From Lepus europaeus (lineage: Eukaryota > Chordata > Mammalia > Lagomorpha > Leporidae): a stretch of 64,000 nucleotides of DNA. A program made the position numbers and the translations under genes. Positions 11,255-22,626 of the stretch are shown piece after piece (position 1 is the stretch's first letter; every line of letters begins with the position of its first letter). The stretch spans positions 90,454,499 through 90,518,498 of the forward strand of contig NC_084837.1 in assembly GCF_033115175.1 (NCBI RefSeq). The letters are read 5' to 3'. The notes below the pieces were generated by a model that worked only from the letters and a program-made list of their open reading frames with translations, was not told where the DNA came from and did not search any database.

Positions 11255-11846
11255 CGAGCGCTGTGTTGGGTGCACAGAAGTACAAGGACACGTGTGTTTC
11301 TGGCCATGGTTCGCCGTCCCGTGGTTGGAAAGCCACTGTTCTAAAACGTGCTCCCAGTGCGAAGCCCAGAGCGATGGCCAGCGGATTCCCAGGAGAGAGG
11401 ACTCATCCTCACAGGACCATGGGGCGGCTCCACAGGGGATAGCAGGAGGGGGCACCGGGCCTCACAGGAGGATGGCGAGGGTGCGTGGAGCAGGAGGCAG
11501 AGAGAGGGCCTCGCGGGTGGGTCCCGCGCAGCCCTGCAGGTCCTTCCTGAGCTACCCCCTGCCCAGCAGCCCCACGCCGGCTGTCTGGGAGAAACATGTT
11601 GGTCTCAACACAGAAAAAGCTGCCTGGCTGCTCTCCGCCTCCAGCAGCTCCGTGACGTCTGTAGCCACACGGTGATGGCCCTCTTCACTGTCCAGACCAC
11701 GGCACCAAACTGACCTGACCAAAAGAGACAATTTTGTAAAAACTCCCAAGAGAGAGAATTGAATGAGCTGACATCTAAGTTCAAGTTCAGGTTCAGAATC
11801 TCATCCATCCAGTCCCTGACCATTCCTAAAAATCCACTTTTTTTTT
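10889..11846. other. Intergenic unique block with a microsatellite
   Basis: Apart from the TG/GA microsatellite at 11176-11250 this GC-rich kilobase looks unique. Chance reading frames across the microsatellite are low-complexity. No gene was recognised. Confidence 0.5.
11176..11250. repeat. (TG)n(GA)n compound microsatellite
   Basis: About 33 bases of TG repeat, with one TA break, switch directly to about 42 bases of GA repeat. It is not part of a C-SINE, so it is an independent simple repeat. It is alternating purine-pyrimidine followed by a homopurine strand. Confidence 0.95.
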
Positions 11847-12478
11847 TCCTTTTAAGATTTATTTATGTGTTTGAAAGGCAGAGAGAGAGAGAGAGAGAGA
11901 AAGCTCTTCCAGGGCTGGTGCTGTGCATAGTAGGTTAAGCATCTGCCTGTGGTGCCGGCATCCCATATGGGTGCTGGTTCTAGTCCCAGCTGCTCCATTT
12001 CAGATCCAGCATCCCTGTTGATGGTGTGGGAAAGGAGCAGAAGATGACCCAAGTGCTTAGGCCCCTGTGCCCATGTGGGAGACCCAGAAGAAGCTCCTGG
12101 TTCCCAGCTTTGGTTCAGCCCAGCTCTGGTCATTGCAGCCATTTGGGGAGTGAACCAGCAGATGAAAGACCTTTCTCTCTGTCTCTCTCTCTCTCTGTAA
12201 CTCTGCCTCCCAAGTAATAAAAAGAGAGAGAGAGAGAGAGAGATCTTCCATCTGCTGGTTCCCTCCCCAAATGGCCACAATGACCAGAGATGGGCCAGGC
12301 CATCTCTATTCGAGTCTCCCACGTGGGTAGCAAGGACCCAACTACTCAGCCCATCTTCTTCTTCCTCCCAGGTACATTCGCAGGAAGCTGGGTTGGAAGC
12401 AGAGCAGCCAAGACTCAAGTATGGGATGCTGGCATCTCAGGTAGCAGCTTAACCTGCTGCACCACAACGCCAGTCCCC
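11847..12478 (-). mobile_element. C-SINE interrupted by a second C-SINE
   Basis: The outer copy starts with poly-T and a GA tract at about 11847-11910 and resumes at about 12226 with another GA tract and the body. The duplicated GA and cttcca text at the junctions shows insertion into its CT-rich region. Confidence 0.85.
11911..12225 (+). mobile_element. Nested C-SINE
   Basis: This complete copy (gggctggtgctgtgcatag head, aagtaataaa tail) lies inside the minus-strand copy. The target duplication falls in a GA repeat, so its exact edges cannot be set. Confidence 0.85.
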
Positions 12479-12946
12479 TAAAGCCCCTCTTTTGCCCATC
12501 ACTGAATGGGCTGATCAGAAGAACCCAGGTTTCCTCCCAGACACAGTGAATATAGGCAGGAATCTCCGTGGTTAGCTCCCCACGGCCAGATGGCTCCTGG
12601 GAATGTCCGAGCTCACACACAACAAGCGCGACTTGGCAGCCTCGTCCCTGTTGTCGCAGAGTAAGGGACTTTATTATTTTATCAGCTGGCACCAGAGTTC
12701 CTTTTCGGGAAGGAAGTGTCTTTGTTTAGGAAAATTCCTTGATAGGCCCCTTGAGGGTAGAAGGTGAGGCGCTGAGAGCAAGGGTTGGGAGGAAAAAACA
12801 AAGATAGCGAAAGGAAGAAATGAACAGGAGTCTGGGGAGGAGGGGAGCGAAAGAGAGAGGGAGAGGGAGAGGGGGAGCTGAGCAAAGTGGTCAGAAGCCA
12901 GAGCCCTAGGAGGCGAGAAGTCAGGGGGGCTCTTAAGAACAGAGAG
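12479..12946. other. Intergenic unique sequence
   Basis: No gene or repeat family was recognised. The right half is purine-rich (gggagaggga stretches at 12855-12880). Confidence 0.4.
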
Positions 12947-13211
12947 CCGGGCCGAGGCTGTGGCGTAGCAGATAAAGCTGCCTGCCACCTGCAGAGCCAG
13001 CATCCCATATGGGCGCAGGTCCCTGTCCCGGCTGCTCCACTTCTGATCCAGCTCTCTGCTATGGCCTGGGAAAGCAGTGGAAGATGGCCCAAGTGCTTGA
13101 GTCCCTGCACCGGCATGGGAGACCTAGAAGAAGCCCCTGGCTTCTGGTTTTGGATCGGCACAGCTCTGGCCATTTTGGCCAATTGGGAAGTGATCCAGCG
13201 GATGGAAGACC

Positions 13212-13262
<51 letters not shown>

Positions 13263-13312
13263 CTCTGTAACTCTGCCTTTCAAAAATAAATAAATAAATC
13301 TTTAAAAAAAAA
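12947..13312 (+). mobile_element. C-SINE, full length
   Basis: Head gggccgaggctgtggcgtag, body, a pure (CT)n run at about 13214-13258 and an A-tail ending in a 12-base A-run. Confidence 0.92.
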
Positions 13313-13604
13313 AAAGAGTGAGAGTGCCCAGGTTTGATTTTAAATGATCAGGACCTGGCTCTGGAATCCAGCCCTTCTTTCCAAATCCCCAGTACGTCTA
13401 TCCAACAGGCCACCTACAGGAGCAGGCTGAGCAGGCAGCAAGGGAGAAAGGGTTTGCTTCAAGTGCGGAGCAATTCTGGGACAGAGATATGGGTGGCCAC
13501 TGCAATACAGCGTAAAAGAAAATGTAGGGGACTGGTGCTGTGGCTCAGCCGGTTAAGCCACCGCCAGCGACTCCGGCTTCCCTTATGAGTGCTGGTTTGA
13601 GTGC

Positions 13605-14446
13605 CTGTGTGAGGACTTAGACTGGTTGATAGGCAGTCAGGTTGGCCCCGGTGGAAATTGAGGGTGCAAAATGCTTGCTTTGCCCAAAGGTTATCTGTAG
13701 CAAGGTCAAAAGTACCTGCCCCAGCCCCTGGAAGCTTCCAATTTTATCATGAGAATAGCAGGGAGTGGCGATTCCACCCTTCTGAGCTCACAGTTTACCA
13801 TGAAAACAAGTTACCTGTCCACCCTTCTGCTGGCATTTTTGTTTTATCCAGAGCAAGCCAGACAGGGCAAATAAAATTACAGGTCTGGTCTTTTGATGGG
13901 TTTTGTCCCTGTCTTGTTGCTGATCAATAAGTTTTTCTTTTTTGCTTCCCTAGAATTGTGCTTAAAAACCCAACTACTGGGGCTGGCACTGTGGCATAGC
14001 TGGTAAAGCTGCTGCCTGCAGTACCAGCATCCCATGTGGGCGCTGGTTCTAGTCCCGGCTGCTTCTCTTCTGATCCAGCTCTCTGCTATAGCCTGGGGAA
14101 GCAGTAGAAGGTGGCCCAAACCCTTGGGCCCCTGCTCCCATGTAGGAGACCTGGAAGAAGCTCCTGGCTTCGGATTGGCCCAGCTCTGGCTGATACGGCC
14201 ATTTGGGGTCTGAACCTGTGGATGGAAGACCTCTCTCTCTGCCTCTGCCGCTGTAACTCTGTCTCTCAAATAAATAAATCTTACAAACAACAAAAAAAAA
14301 AATTACCATCAGCCCCTTTGGGTTTAGCCTCTCTTGGAGCCTCCCCTCTGGGCCACTCTGCCAGCAGGTCTTTGACTCCAATAAATCTTGCTTTTCTCTC
14401 TGCCTTGTCCGTTTGGGAATTCTTTCACGTACCACCTTTCACCCGT
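13605..14446 (+). mobile_element. Solo-LTR-like endogenous retroviral element
   Basis: About 520 bp after removing the nested SINE. It begins at about tgtgtgagga and ends in gtaaca. Near its right end is AATAAA (14380-14385) followed by a pyrimidine-rich stretch, as in an LTR R-U5 region. No internal viral genes are seen. The target duplication is not clear, so the edges are good to a few bases only. Class is unknown. Confidence 0.65.
13979..14302 (+). mobile_element. C-SINE nested inside the LTR
   Basis: This complete copy (ggggctggcactgtggcata head, poly-A end) is the youngest of three insertions stacked at this locus. Confidence 0.9.
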
Positions 14447-14726
14447 AACACTGGCTGCTCCACTTCTGAACCAGCTCCCTGCTGATGCGCCTGGGAAAGC
14501 AGCAGAAGATGGCCCAAGGCTTAGACTCCCAGGTGGGAGACCTGGATGAAGTTCCAGGCTCCTAGCTTTGGCCTGGACCAGCCCTGGCTGTTGCAGCCAT
14601 TTGTAGAGTGAACCAGCAGGTGGAAGAGCTTTCTCTTTGTCTCTCCCTCTTTCTCTCTCTCTCTACCTTCCAAATAAATAAACCTTTCAAAAATAATGTA
14701 TTTCATCTGCATGCTATTTAAGGCTA

Positions 14727-15003
14727 CCGCGGCTGGTGTTTGGCAAAGCAGGCTGAGCTGCTGCCTGTGACGTTGACATCCCATATTGGAGTGCTGGTTC
14801 GAGTCCTGGCTGCTCCACTTCTGACCCCGTGCCCTGGACCCCTGCCACTCCTGTTAGAGACCCAGATGGAATTCTTGGCTCCTGACTTCACCCGAGCCTA
14901 AATCTGGCTGTTGTGACCACTTGGGGAATGAACCAGTGATTGGGAAATCTCTCTGTCTCTCCCTCTCTCTGTAACTCTGCCTTTCCAATAAATAATCTAA
15001 AAA
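14727..15003 (+). mobile_element. C-SINE
   Basis: Diverged head (cggctggtgtttggcaaagc) and a slightly shortened body, ending in an aataaataa tail. Confidence 0.85.
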
Positions 15004-15204
15004 AGAAAGAAAAAGCCACTTTACATCACTGGATACTGGATCTTCATGAAACCCTGCAAAACAGGAAAGACAAGGACTCCCTCCACCCTCCCTGTCAGCG
15101 CTGGAGAAACTGAGCCCAAAGAATAGAAAGGTGCTTTTGGAGTAGGCACGAGAGCCCATCGCAGGTCTCAAGGAATGCTGGGGAGACAAGATACACATGC
15201 ACAG

Positions 15205-15522
15205 AGCCGGCGCTGTGGCCTAGCAGGTAAAGCCGCCGCCTGCAGTGCCGACATCCCATGTGGGCGACGGTTCAAGTCCTGGCTGCTCCACTTCCGACCC
15301 AGCTCTCTGCCATAACCTGGGAAAGCAGTGGGAAAGCACTGATGTGGGAGACCTGGAGGAGACTTCTGGCTCCTGGCTTCAGATTGGCTGTTGCGGCTAT
15401 CTGGGCAGTGAGCCAGCTGATGGAGAACCTTTCTCTGTCTCTCTCTCTCTCTCTCTCTGCCGCTGCTTCTCTGTAACTCTGCCTTTCAAATAAATAAATA
15501 AATCTTAAAAAAAAAAAAAAAG
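15205..15522 (+). mobile_element. C-SINE, full length
   Basis: The TSD atgcacag occurs at 15197-15204 and again at 15523-15530. A small body deletion removes part of the cttgggcccctgcacc motif. Confidence 0.9.
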
Positions 15523-15530
15523 ATGCACAG

Positions 15531-16107
15531 GCATGAAAAGCTAAGAGCCTTGAAAAGGTAGGACTAAATATAAAAATCAATGTTTTAAGGCAGGGCATAA
15601 TTAATTGTTGCAAAAATGATAGTGATCAGGAGATCCCCAAAATCAAGGCCAAATTCAGCTCTACCGTCCACGACCAGCTCTTCTCACCTTCTGCCATCCC
15701 TGCCACTGCAGTCTCCACACCATTACCGCTGCAGCCTCCAGGTCATCTGTCCGAGCACCGGGTCGCCCTCAGCCCAGCTCTCACAGCCACTGGAGTGATC
15801 TTTGGAAGCTGCAAGTCTCATCCCTGAAGCCCCGGTGGCTCCTCTGCTCCTGCTCTCAAGACTTCTTTAACCTCTTTCTTTCTGGACCTGGTTCAGGCAT
15901 CTCTGAGCCCTCATGGCTTACCATTTGCTGCCTGGAACTCTCCGCCTAAACTCCATCTATGCATAATGATGGGAGATGCTTCAGTGGGTGACTTACGACA
16001 GGTTCAATCACTGTGGAGGGCACCTACACCAACCTGCCCGGTGCAGGCCAATCACCGGACAAGGCCTCTTTTCCTCCCTCCCCACCAGGCCCCTTCATTG
16101 CTTTCTT
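15531..16107. other. Intergenic, possible L2 remnant
   Basis: Text at about 15680-15950 (for example ggagtgatctttggaagctg) faintly resembles the 3' part of an L2 LINE. It is too diverged to be sure. There is no gene. Confidence 0.35.
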
Positions 16108-16111
16108 CCTT

Positions 16112-16148
<37 letters not shown>

Positions 16149-16372
16149 CCTCATCCCCTGGTTTACTCCCCAAATGTCCACAACAGCCAGAGCTGGGCCA
16201 GGCATCCCACGTAGGTGACAGAAACCCAACCACCAGAGCCATCACCACTGCCTCCCAGGGTCCGTACTGGCAGGAAACTGGAGTCGGCAGCCAGAGCTGG
16301 GACTTGAACCCAGGCCCTCTGATGTGGGACTTGGGTGTCTGAACCACTGGGCTAAATACCTGCTCCTAACAC
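16108..16372 (-). mobile_element. Old C-SINE
   Basis: GA tract at 16116-16146, then a diverged body and the head tgaaccactgggctaaatac. The poly-T end is lost. Confidence 0.75.
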
Positions 16373-16395
16373 GGCCTCTTGACCCATTACCTCTT

Positions 16396-16749
16396 TTTTT
16401 TTTTTTTTTTTTTTTGACAGGTAGAGTTGGACAGTGAGAGACAGAGAGACAGAGAGAGGGGTATTCCTTTTTCCGTTGGTTCACCCCCCAAGTGGCTGCT
16501 ATGGCTGGCGTATTGCAGCCAGCGCTCTGTGCTGATCCGAAGCCAGGACCCAGGTGCTTCTCCTGGTCTCCCATGCGGGTGCAGGGCCCAAGCACTTGGG
16601 CCATCCTCCACTGCCTTCCTGGGCCATAGCAGCGAGCTGGCCTGGAAGAGGAGCAACCGGGACAGAATCTGGTGCCCCGACCGGGACTAGAACCCGGGGT
16701 GCCGGCACCGCAGGCGGAGGATCAGCCTAGTGAGCCGCGGTGCCGGCCA
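16396..16749 (-). mobile_element. Young-type C-SINE, full length
   Basis: An exact 14-bp TSD acccattacctctt lies at 16382-16395 and 16750-16763. This copy belongs to a distinct subtype: gacaggtagagttggacagt at the 3' side and a head with ggcggaggatcagcctagtg. The perfect TSD and long T-run imply a recent insertion. Confidence 0.95.
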
Positions 16750-16763
16750 ACCCATTACCTCTT

Positions 16764-17899
16764 GATGGGTAAGCACGAGATGGGTGAGGCTGCTGCTGGC
16801 CTCAGAAGGCACCCAAGTGCTTGACAGTAGATTGATCTTAGTAAGTGGAGAGTATACTCTAAAATAAGGATAAGACGTATATAATAAGTCACAGCCCAGC
16901 ACTTGCTATGCAGCGTGGTGTAGCGTGCCTAACCGCATGGCATGTGCTGCTTCCATACGAGCCGTTTGCACCGGCGTCACCAGCAGCATGTGAGTCATGC
17001 ATTGCACCGAGATCTCGGCTGACAAGGGTTTTTCAGCTCCAGTGAGATCTCATGGGACCAGTGTTGCATGTGCGTCCGGGCTTGACTAAGGCATCGTCTT
17101 GTCACACATGACCGGCTTTGGTCTCGGTCCCTGGCTCCTGGCAAAGACAGCCTGAAAGCCCTGGGTTAGGAGAGTTACCAGGAGCCCTTTCAGCCACACC
17201 TGAATGTGTGCTGTTATTGAGTGACTAGGGTGGTCCCGAGATAGCCTCAGGACGGGGCTGGCCACCAGACCCGGCAAGTGATTAGGGGGCAGGAAGTTCA
17301 GGCACCCACTGCCCTGCGGCTCTGTGGACCGAGTGAAGCAGAGGGTGCTGGGAGCTCCTGGTGGGCGGGTACACCTCCCCCCTCCCCCCGCCTAGGCACA
17401 AAGCTCTGGCACTCAGGACTCTCACCGTGTCCCTCTTGGCCTGTGCGAAGTAGCCAGCCTGAGGAGGGGTTGTGGGCACCCTAGGCTCACAGGTGGCCTC
17501 GCTGGCAGCCTTGTGGGGCTGAACACGCTGCTGATTCTGTGCAGTCAGTGTCGGAACGGAACCGAATTGCTGCGCGTCCGGCTGGGGTCAGAAAACAGCC
17601 TAAACAGACCTCCTTCTTGCTTTGTTTCTCCTAATTTCCAGAACTGTTTCCAGGAACTCTGCTGCCTGCTGGCCTTTGGATATCACATTCCTTCTTGGTT
17701 TCCTTTCTGCTCTCTCTCTTGGTCTGGTCAATTTCCTCTCACCCTCCGGTGCCACACCCAAGGCAGGTGCTTCCGCCACTAACAGGTCAGAGCCTCCAGC
17801 CGGCTCCTCCCCTGGATCCACACCTCCCCGAGCTGACACCTCACCTCCTGTCCTGACATCATCGACAGGCTCCTCCAAGCATTCTAAGCTTGCGGGGAG
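16764..17899. other. Intergenic unique sequence
   Basis: Mixed composition. No gene was recognised. Parts of 16890-17100 may be an old unclassified repeat. Confidence 0.4.
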
Positions 17900-17970
17900 A
17901 TGGGCTTTGTGTGTCTCGTTCACACCCAGCACCTGGCATAGTGCCTGGTAGAACTGACACAGTGACTGTG
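17900..17970 (+). mobile_element. L2-like LINE fragment
   Basis: The text cacccagcacctggcatagt resembles the 3' end of L2 elements. It is short and diverged. Confidence 0.45.
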
Positions 17971-17973
17971 TAT

Positions 17974-18322
17974 GGTCGGCACTCAGCATCCAAGGTGGAT
18001 TGGTTCCAGCACCCCTGGAGATACCAAAATCCAGTATGCCCAAGTCCCTATCGTAAAGAGGTACAATGGGGCCGGCGCTGTGGCCTAGAGGGTAAAGCGG
18101 CTGGCTACAGTGCCGGCATCCCATGTGGGCACTGGTTCGAGTCCCAGCTGCACCAATTCCCATCCAGCTCTTTGCTATGGCCTGGAAAAGCAGAAGATGG
18201 CCCAAGTGCTTGGGCCGCTGCACCTGCATGGGAGACCCAGAAGAAGCTCCTGGCTCCTGACTTCAGATCGGCGCAGCTCCTGCCGTTGTGGCCATCTGGG
18301 GAGTGAACCAGCGGATGGAAGA

Positions 18323-18380
<58 letters not shown>

Positions 18381-18570
18381 ACCTTCTCTCTGTGTGTAAC
18401 TCTAACTTTCAAATAAATAAATAAATCTTAAAAAAATAAACGAAGTGGTACAGTGTCCACATACAGCCTGCGGGACCCCCCTGTGTACTGGAACTGTCTC
18501 TGGATAATACCTCATACGATGTCCTGCCATGTACGTAGCTGTCCTACTGTTTCAGGAACGATAATTGGAG
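17974..18570. mobile_element. Tigger-type DNA transposon remnant, split
   Basis: Two halves, 17974-18068 (ggattggttccagcacccct, gataccaaaatccag) and 18438-18570 (tgtactggaactgtctctgg), follow in order the known non-autonomous Tigger/mariner repeat with these phrases. A C-SINE lies between them. No transposase is encoded. Confidence 0.65.
18069..18437 (+). mobile_element. C-SINE, full length
   Basis: Inserted in the Tigger remnant. The flanking copies aggtacaatg and tggtacagtg are an imperfect TSD. Includes a long (CT)n run at about 18328-18376. Confidence 0.9.
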
Positions 18571-18825
18571 GTGTTTGTTTGATTGTTTGTTTTTTCAAAT
18601 GTCTGCGGCCTGCGCTTGGTTGAAGCCACGGTGACAGAGGGCCGATCGGGCTGAGTTCAGAATGAGTGAACGTCGTAGGAACTCCGGAGGAAGAGGGTGA
18701 GTGTGGAGGTGTTGGGACGCTGGTGGCTGGGCCTCCACACCAGGTAGAGAAGCTGTCACTGCCTGCAATCCCCCAGTTAGCAACTCCAACTCGGAGGAAA
18801 AGGCTGTGAGCCGGAGACCGAAGAG
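18571..18825. other. Intergenic unique sequence
   Basis: Nothing was recognised apart from a T-rich patch at 18570-18596. Confidence 0.4.
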
Positions 18826-18960
18826 CTGGTTCTAGTCCTGCCTCTGGGCCGCACGCACCGTGTGACCCTGCCCCGAGTCTTTTAAGCGTTGAGCTTCTTT
18901 ATCTGTAAAATGCAGCCCCGGTCGGCCTGGAGGGGTTTCTGTGAGGCTGGTGAGCCCCAA
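18826..18960 (+). mobile_element. MIR SINE fragment
   Basis: The order ctggttctagtcctgcctct, accgtgtgaccctg, tctttatctgtaaaatgcag matches the MIR core and tail well. Confidence 0.75.
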
Positions 18961-18999
18961 GATGTAGCTGTGCCCAGCCCAACCTGGGTTTTCTTTCTT

Positions 19000-19035
19000 T
19001 CTTTTTTTTTTTTTAAGATTTATTTTAATTATTTG

Positions 19036-19068
<33 letters not shown>

Positions 19069-19293
19069 TCTTCTAACCACTGGTTCACTCCCCAAATGGC
19101 CACAACTGCCAGGACTGGGCCAGGCCGAAGCCAGGAGCCTGAACTCTATCCAGGTCTCCCGCGTGGGTGGCAGTGGCCCAGGCACATCATCAGGGAGCTG
19201 GATTGGAAGTGGGGCAGCTGGGTGGGACCGGAACCAGTACCCATAGGGGATACCAGCACTGCAGGCTGGGTCTTTAACCCACTGCACCGGCCC
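19000..19293 (-). mobile_element. C-SINE
   Basis: Poly-T, a GA tract at 19043-19068 and a body with a small deletion near ccaggcacatcatcagggag. The head ends cactgcaccggcccc. Confidence 0.88.
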
Positions 19294-19483
19294 CTGAGGA
19301 GTTTTACAGGCTGTGAAAGGGGCAGTGCTGACTGGTCTAGGAGACGCATCGCGAAGAGATGCTTTGATTGTTAATTGGGTGAAAGTTGAGTCTCCAATCA
19401 AGACTCCATAAAGGCAACAGAAAACATGTGAAACTTTTCCCCAAGATGCACCTTGGTCAGGTACAACACAGAAAAACTGTGAT

Positions 19484-19796
19484 GAGAGGCTTGTGCTGTG
19501 GCGTGGTGGGTTAAGCATCCGCCTGCAGAACAGGCAGCCCACATGGGCGCCGGTTCAAGTCCCAGCTGTTCCACTTCTGATCCAGCTCTCCGCTGTGGCC
19601 TGGGAAAGCAGTAGAAGATGGCCCAAGTCCTTGGGCCCCTGCACCTGCATGGGAGACCCAGAAGAATCTCCTGGTTCCTGGCTTCAGATAGGTGCAGCTC
19701 CGGCCGTTGTGGCCATATGGGGAGTGAACCAGCAGATGGAAGACCTCTCTGTGTCTCTATTTTGTTTATTTCAAATAAATAAAATAAATTTATATA
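19484..19796 (+). mobile_element. C-SINE
   Basis: Head gaggcttgtgctgtggcgtg with a short CT tract. The tail runs into an AT-rich (TATA)n stretch at 19788-19810. Confidence 0.88.
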
Positions 19797-19810
19797 TATA
19801 CATATATATA

Positions 19811-20121
19811 TTAGTTTATTTTATAGGCTGAATTTCAGAGAGACAGAGAAGGAGGGAGAGATTTTTCAGGTATTGGTTTACTCCCCAAATGGCCACAATA
19901 ACCAAAGCTGGGCCAGGCCAAAGCTGGGAGCCTGGAACTCCATCTGTGTCTCCCACATGGGTGGTAGGGGCCCAAATATTTGGGTCATCTTCTGGTGCTT
20001 TCCGAGGTACATTAGCAGGGAGCTGGATCAGAAACGGAGCAGCCGGGACTCGAACCGGCGTCCATATGGGATGCTGGTGTCTCAAGCAGTGGCTTAACTC
20101 ACTGCATCCCAACGCCAGCCC
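19811..20121 (-). mobile_element. C-SINE
   Basis: Tail-to-tail with the previous copy (inverted pair, about 15 bp apart). The head ends cccaacgccagcccc. Confidence 0.88.
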
Positions 20122-20823
20122 CTGATTTCAGTCTTTTGAAAACCATAAGCAGAGAACCCAGCCAGCTTGCTTGGACTTCCGACCTCAAGGACCGTGAGAT
20201 CACAGGCAGGTGTAGTTTGAAGGTACTGCATGTGTAGTAACTTATTATGACTGCAACAGAAAACGACTCCAGGAGACAGAGCTGTGTGTTAGAGTCCCTG
20301 CACCCAGTGTTTATCACCAAACGGCCGTGGCTATAAATGCCTGGGTGTTTGAGCGGATCTGGAGAGCTGAGGGCGGGCCACAGACAGGAAGCCTGAAGGA
20401 GCGCAAGATCGGCTCCATGCAGGTGAGAAGTGCCCCTCCCAAGAGAGGCCCACCCTAGCAGGCTGCTACCAAGACCCAGCCCCAGAGGCAGGGAACAAAG
20501 TGCGATGCTGAGAGTATGTGAGTCAGGGGTGGGAAGATCTCCCGTAGCAGCTGCTAGCCCCAGGCCCACGGGAGGACAAGGGATGGCAGAGAGACCGCCA
20601 GAGGAAAGGCCAGGCAGACCACCAGGAAGTGTCTGGGAGACCCTCCCCATGCCCCCGGGGGCAGGGTCTGAGATCTCAGCCATTCTGTCCGAGGGACACA
20701 GAGGCAGAGAGAGGCTGCTTTATTCGCGATTCCTGATGGAAATGTACTCTGTCCCCGCAGCGCTGCTGTGGCCTGGAGTACACGCGTGCATAAATCTATT
20801 CATTTCCAATAAAAGCTTTTATT
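20122..20823. other. Intergenic unique sequence
   Basis: GC-rich in the middle (20380-20700). A chance 194-codon frame on the minus strand has no recognisable domain. An AATAAA at 20811-20816 precedes the next SINE but has no transcript evidence. Confidence 0.45.
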
Positions 20824-21113
20824 AAAAAAAAAGATTATTTATTTGAGAGACAGATTTGCCATCTGCTGGTTCACTCCCCAAATGGCCACAATGGCCAGGG
20901 GTGAGCTGGGCAGAAGCCAAGAGCCAGGAACTCCATCCAGGTCTCCCATGTGGGTGGCAGGGGCCCAAGCACTTGGGTCATGTTCCATTGCTTTCCCAGG
21001 TGCATTAGCAGGAAGCTGGATCAGAAGTGGAGCAGCTGGGACTTGAACCTGTGCCCATATAGGATGCTGGTGCTGCAGGTGGTGGCTTTACCTGATGTGC
21101 TACAGCCCTGGCC
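20824..21113 (-). mobile_element. C-SINE
   Basis: The T-rich tail lacks the usual GA tract (attatttatttgagagacag). The head ends ctacagccctggcccc. Confidence 0.85.
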
Positions 21114-21430
21114 CCTGAATTTTAATTTTGATACCTAAAAAATAAGGATGATAACATGACCTATACTATAGAGGGCTACGAAGAAATAGCAGGCAGGTTC
21201 CCGATCACCACACCCCCAGGAGGAAAAAATGCATTCCCCTCTCCGTTTCTCCAAGCCAGAGACCTCCAGCTTACCACTGGAACATCTCTGGCACCGGGAT
21301 AGGACTCAGCAGAGTAGCAGGCAGGCAGCAGTCTCGAGGTCCTTGTACTATCAGAGCTTGCAAAGTCAGGGCCACTGGGTAGGAAGAAAATGCCAAAGAC
21401 AGTAGGGTGACGTCCTCTGAGAAATGGTGC
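21114..21430. other. Intergenic unique sequence
   Basis: No feature was recognised. Confidence 0.4.
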
Positions 21431-21747
21431 CTCAGGGCTGGCATGCGGCTCGGCAGGCTAAGCCACTGCTTCCAACACCAGCAGCTCATATCGGAGCATC
21501 GGTTCGAGTCCTGGCTGCTCCACTTCCCATCCAGCTCCCTGCTAATGCGCCTGGGAAGGCATCAGATGATGGCCTAGGTGCTTCTGTCCCTGCCACCAAT
21601 GTAGGAGACCCTGATACAGTTCCAGGCTCCTGCTTTGGCCATTGTGGCCATTTGGGGAGGGAACCAGCAGATAGAGCTCTCTCTCTCTCTTCCCCCTACC
21701 CTCCAACCCTCTGTGACTCTGCCACTCAAATAAATTTAAAGAATGAA
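21431..21747 (+). mobile_element. C-SINE
   Basis: Head cagggctggcatgcggctcg. The tail is aaataaatttaaag. Confidence 0.85.
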
Positions 21748-21989
21748 AATCTTTAAAAAATGCTAAGTACTCAGTGAATGGGGGAAAGCAGGACAAAGGA
21801 AGAAGGAACAAAGAACAAACTGAAAACAAATAGCAAGATGTCGTAGGAGTAGTCAAATACAACCATATTCATAATTACACGAAATATAACTGGCCAAAAC
21901 TGGCCAATTACAAGACAGAGGTTTCACACCATACAAAAAGTCTGCAAGAACAAACTCTAAAATCATCGGCCAGTTAAAAGTTAAAGGAT

Positions 21990-22318
21990 GGGGTTGGCAC
22001 TGTGGCATAGTGGGTAAAGCCGCCAACTGCAGTGCGGGCATCCCATATGGGCACTGGTTCCAGTCCTGGCTGCTCCACTTCCTATCCAGCTCTCTGCTAT
22101 GGCCTGGGAAAGCAGTGGAAGATGACCCAGGTCCTTGGGACCCTGCAACCGCGTGGGAGACTCAGAAGAAGCTCCTGGCTCCTGGCTTTGGATCGGCGAT
22201 GCTCTGGCCATTGCGGCCAATTGGGGAGTGAACCAGCGGATGGAGGTCCTCTCTCTTTCTCTGCTTCTCCTTCTCTGTAACCCTGACTTTCAAATAAATA
22301 AATATTTTTCTAAAAAAA
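21990..22318 (+). mobile_element. C-SINE in L1
   Basis: The TSD is agttaaaggat (21979-21989) and agttaaaagat (22319-22329). It is complete. Confidence 0.92.
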
Positions 22319-22626
22319 AGTTAAAAGATAGAAAAAAAGACACCCAGAAAACTAAACATAAAAAACTGAAATGACTATAGTAATATCATTTAAAGTAATT
22401 TCAGAAAATATATCAACAGAGACAGAGAGAGACAGTTCATGACAAGGAGAGGACTGCTTCCTCAAGAAGACTCTGCTAAATGTGCGTGCACTGAGCAACA
22501 GGGCCGAGGACATGAGGACTAACAGACTAAAAGAGAAAACAGATAAACTTGCATATCTAATTGTAGTGTTCCACATGCCTCTCTCACTAACTGATAGAAC
22601 AAGTAGATAGAAAACCAGTAAGTAGA

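Larger units (their letters stand above)
13527..14700 (+). mobile_element. C-SINE split by an LTR insertion
   Basis: The head (13527 to about 13604) stops inside the conserved gagtcctggctgctccact motif. The rest resumes at about 14447 (ctggctgctccacttctg) and runs to the A-tail at 14700. Head and body therefore belong to one copy, opened by the element between them. Confidence 0.85.

Noticed and set aside
16396-16749. tRNA gene because of the A/B-box-like head
   Set aside because: The tRNA-like part is the head of a C-SINE and continues into the SINE body. It does not fold as a full tRNA by inspection.
20811-20816. AATAAA as a poly(A) signal of an unknown gene
   Set aside because: It adjoins a SINE tail and no upstream exon or UTR can be supported.
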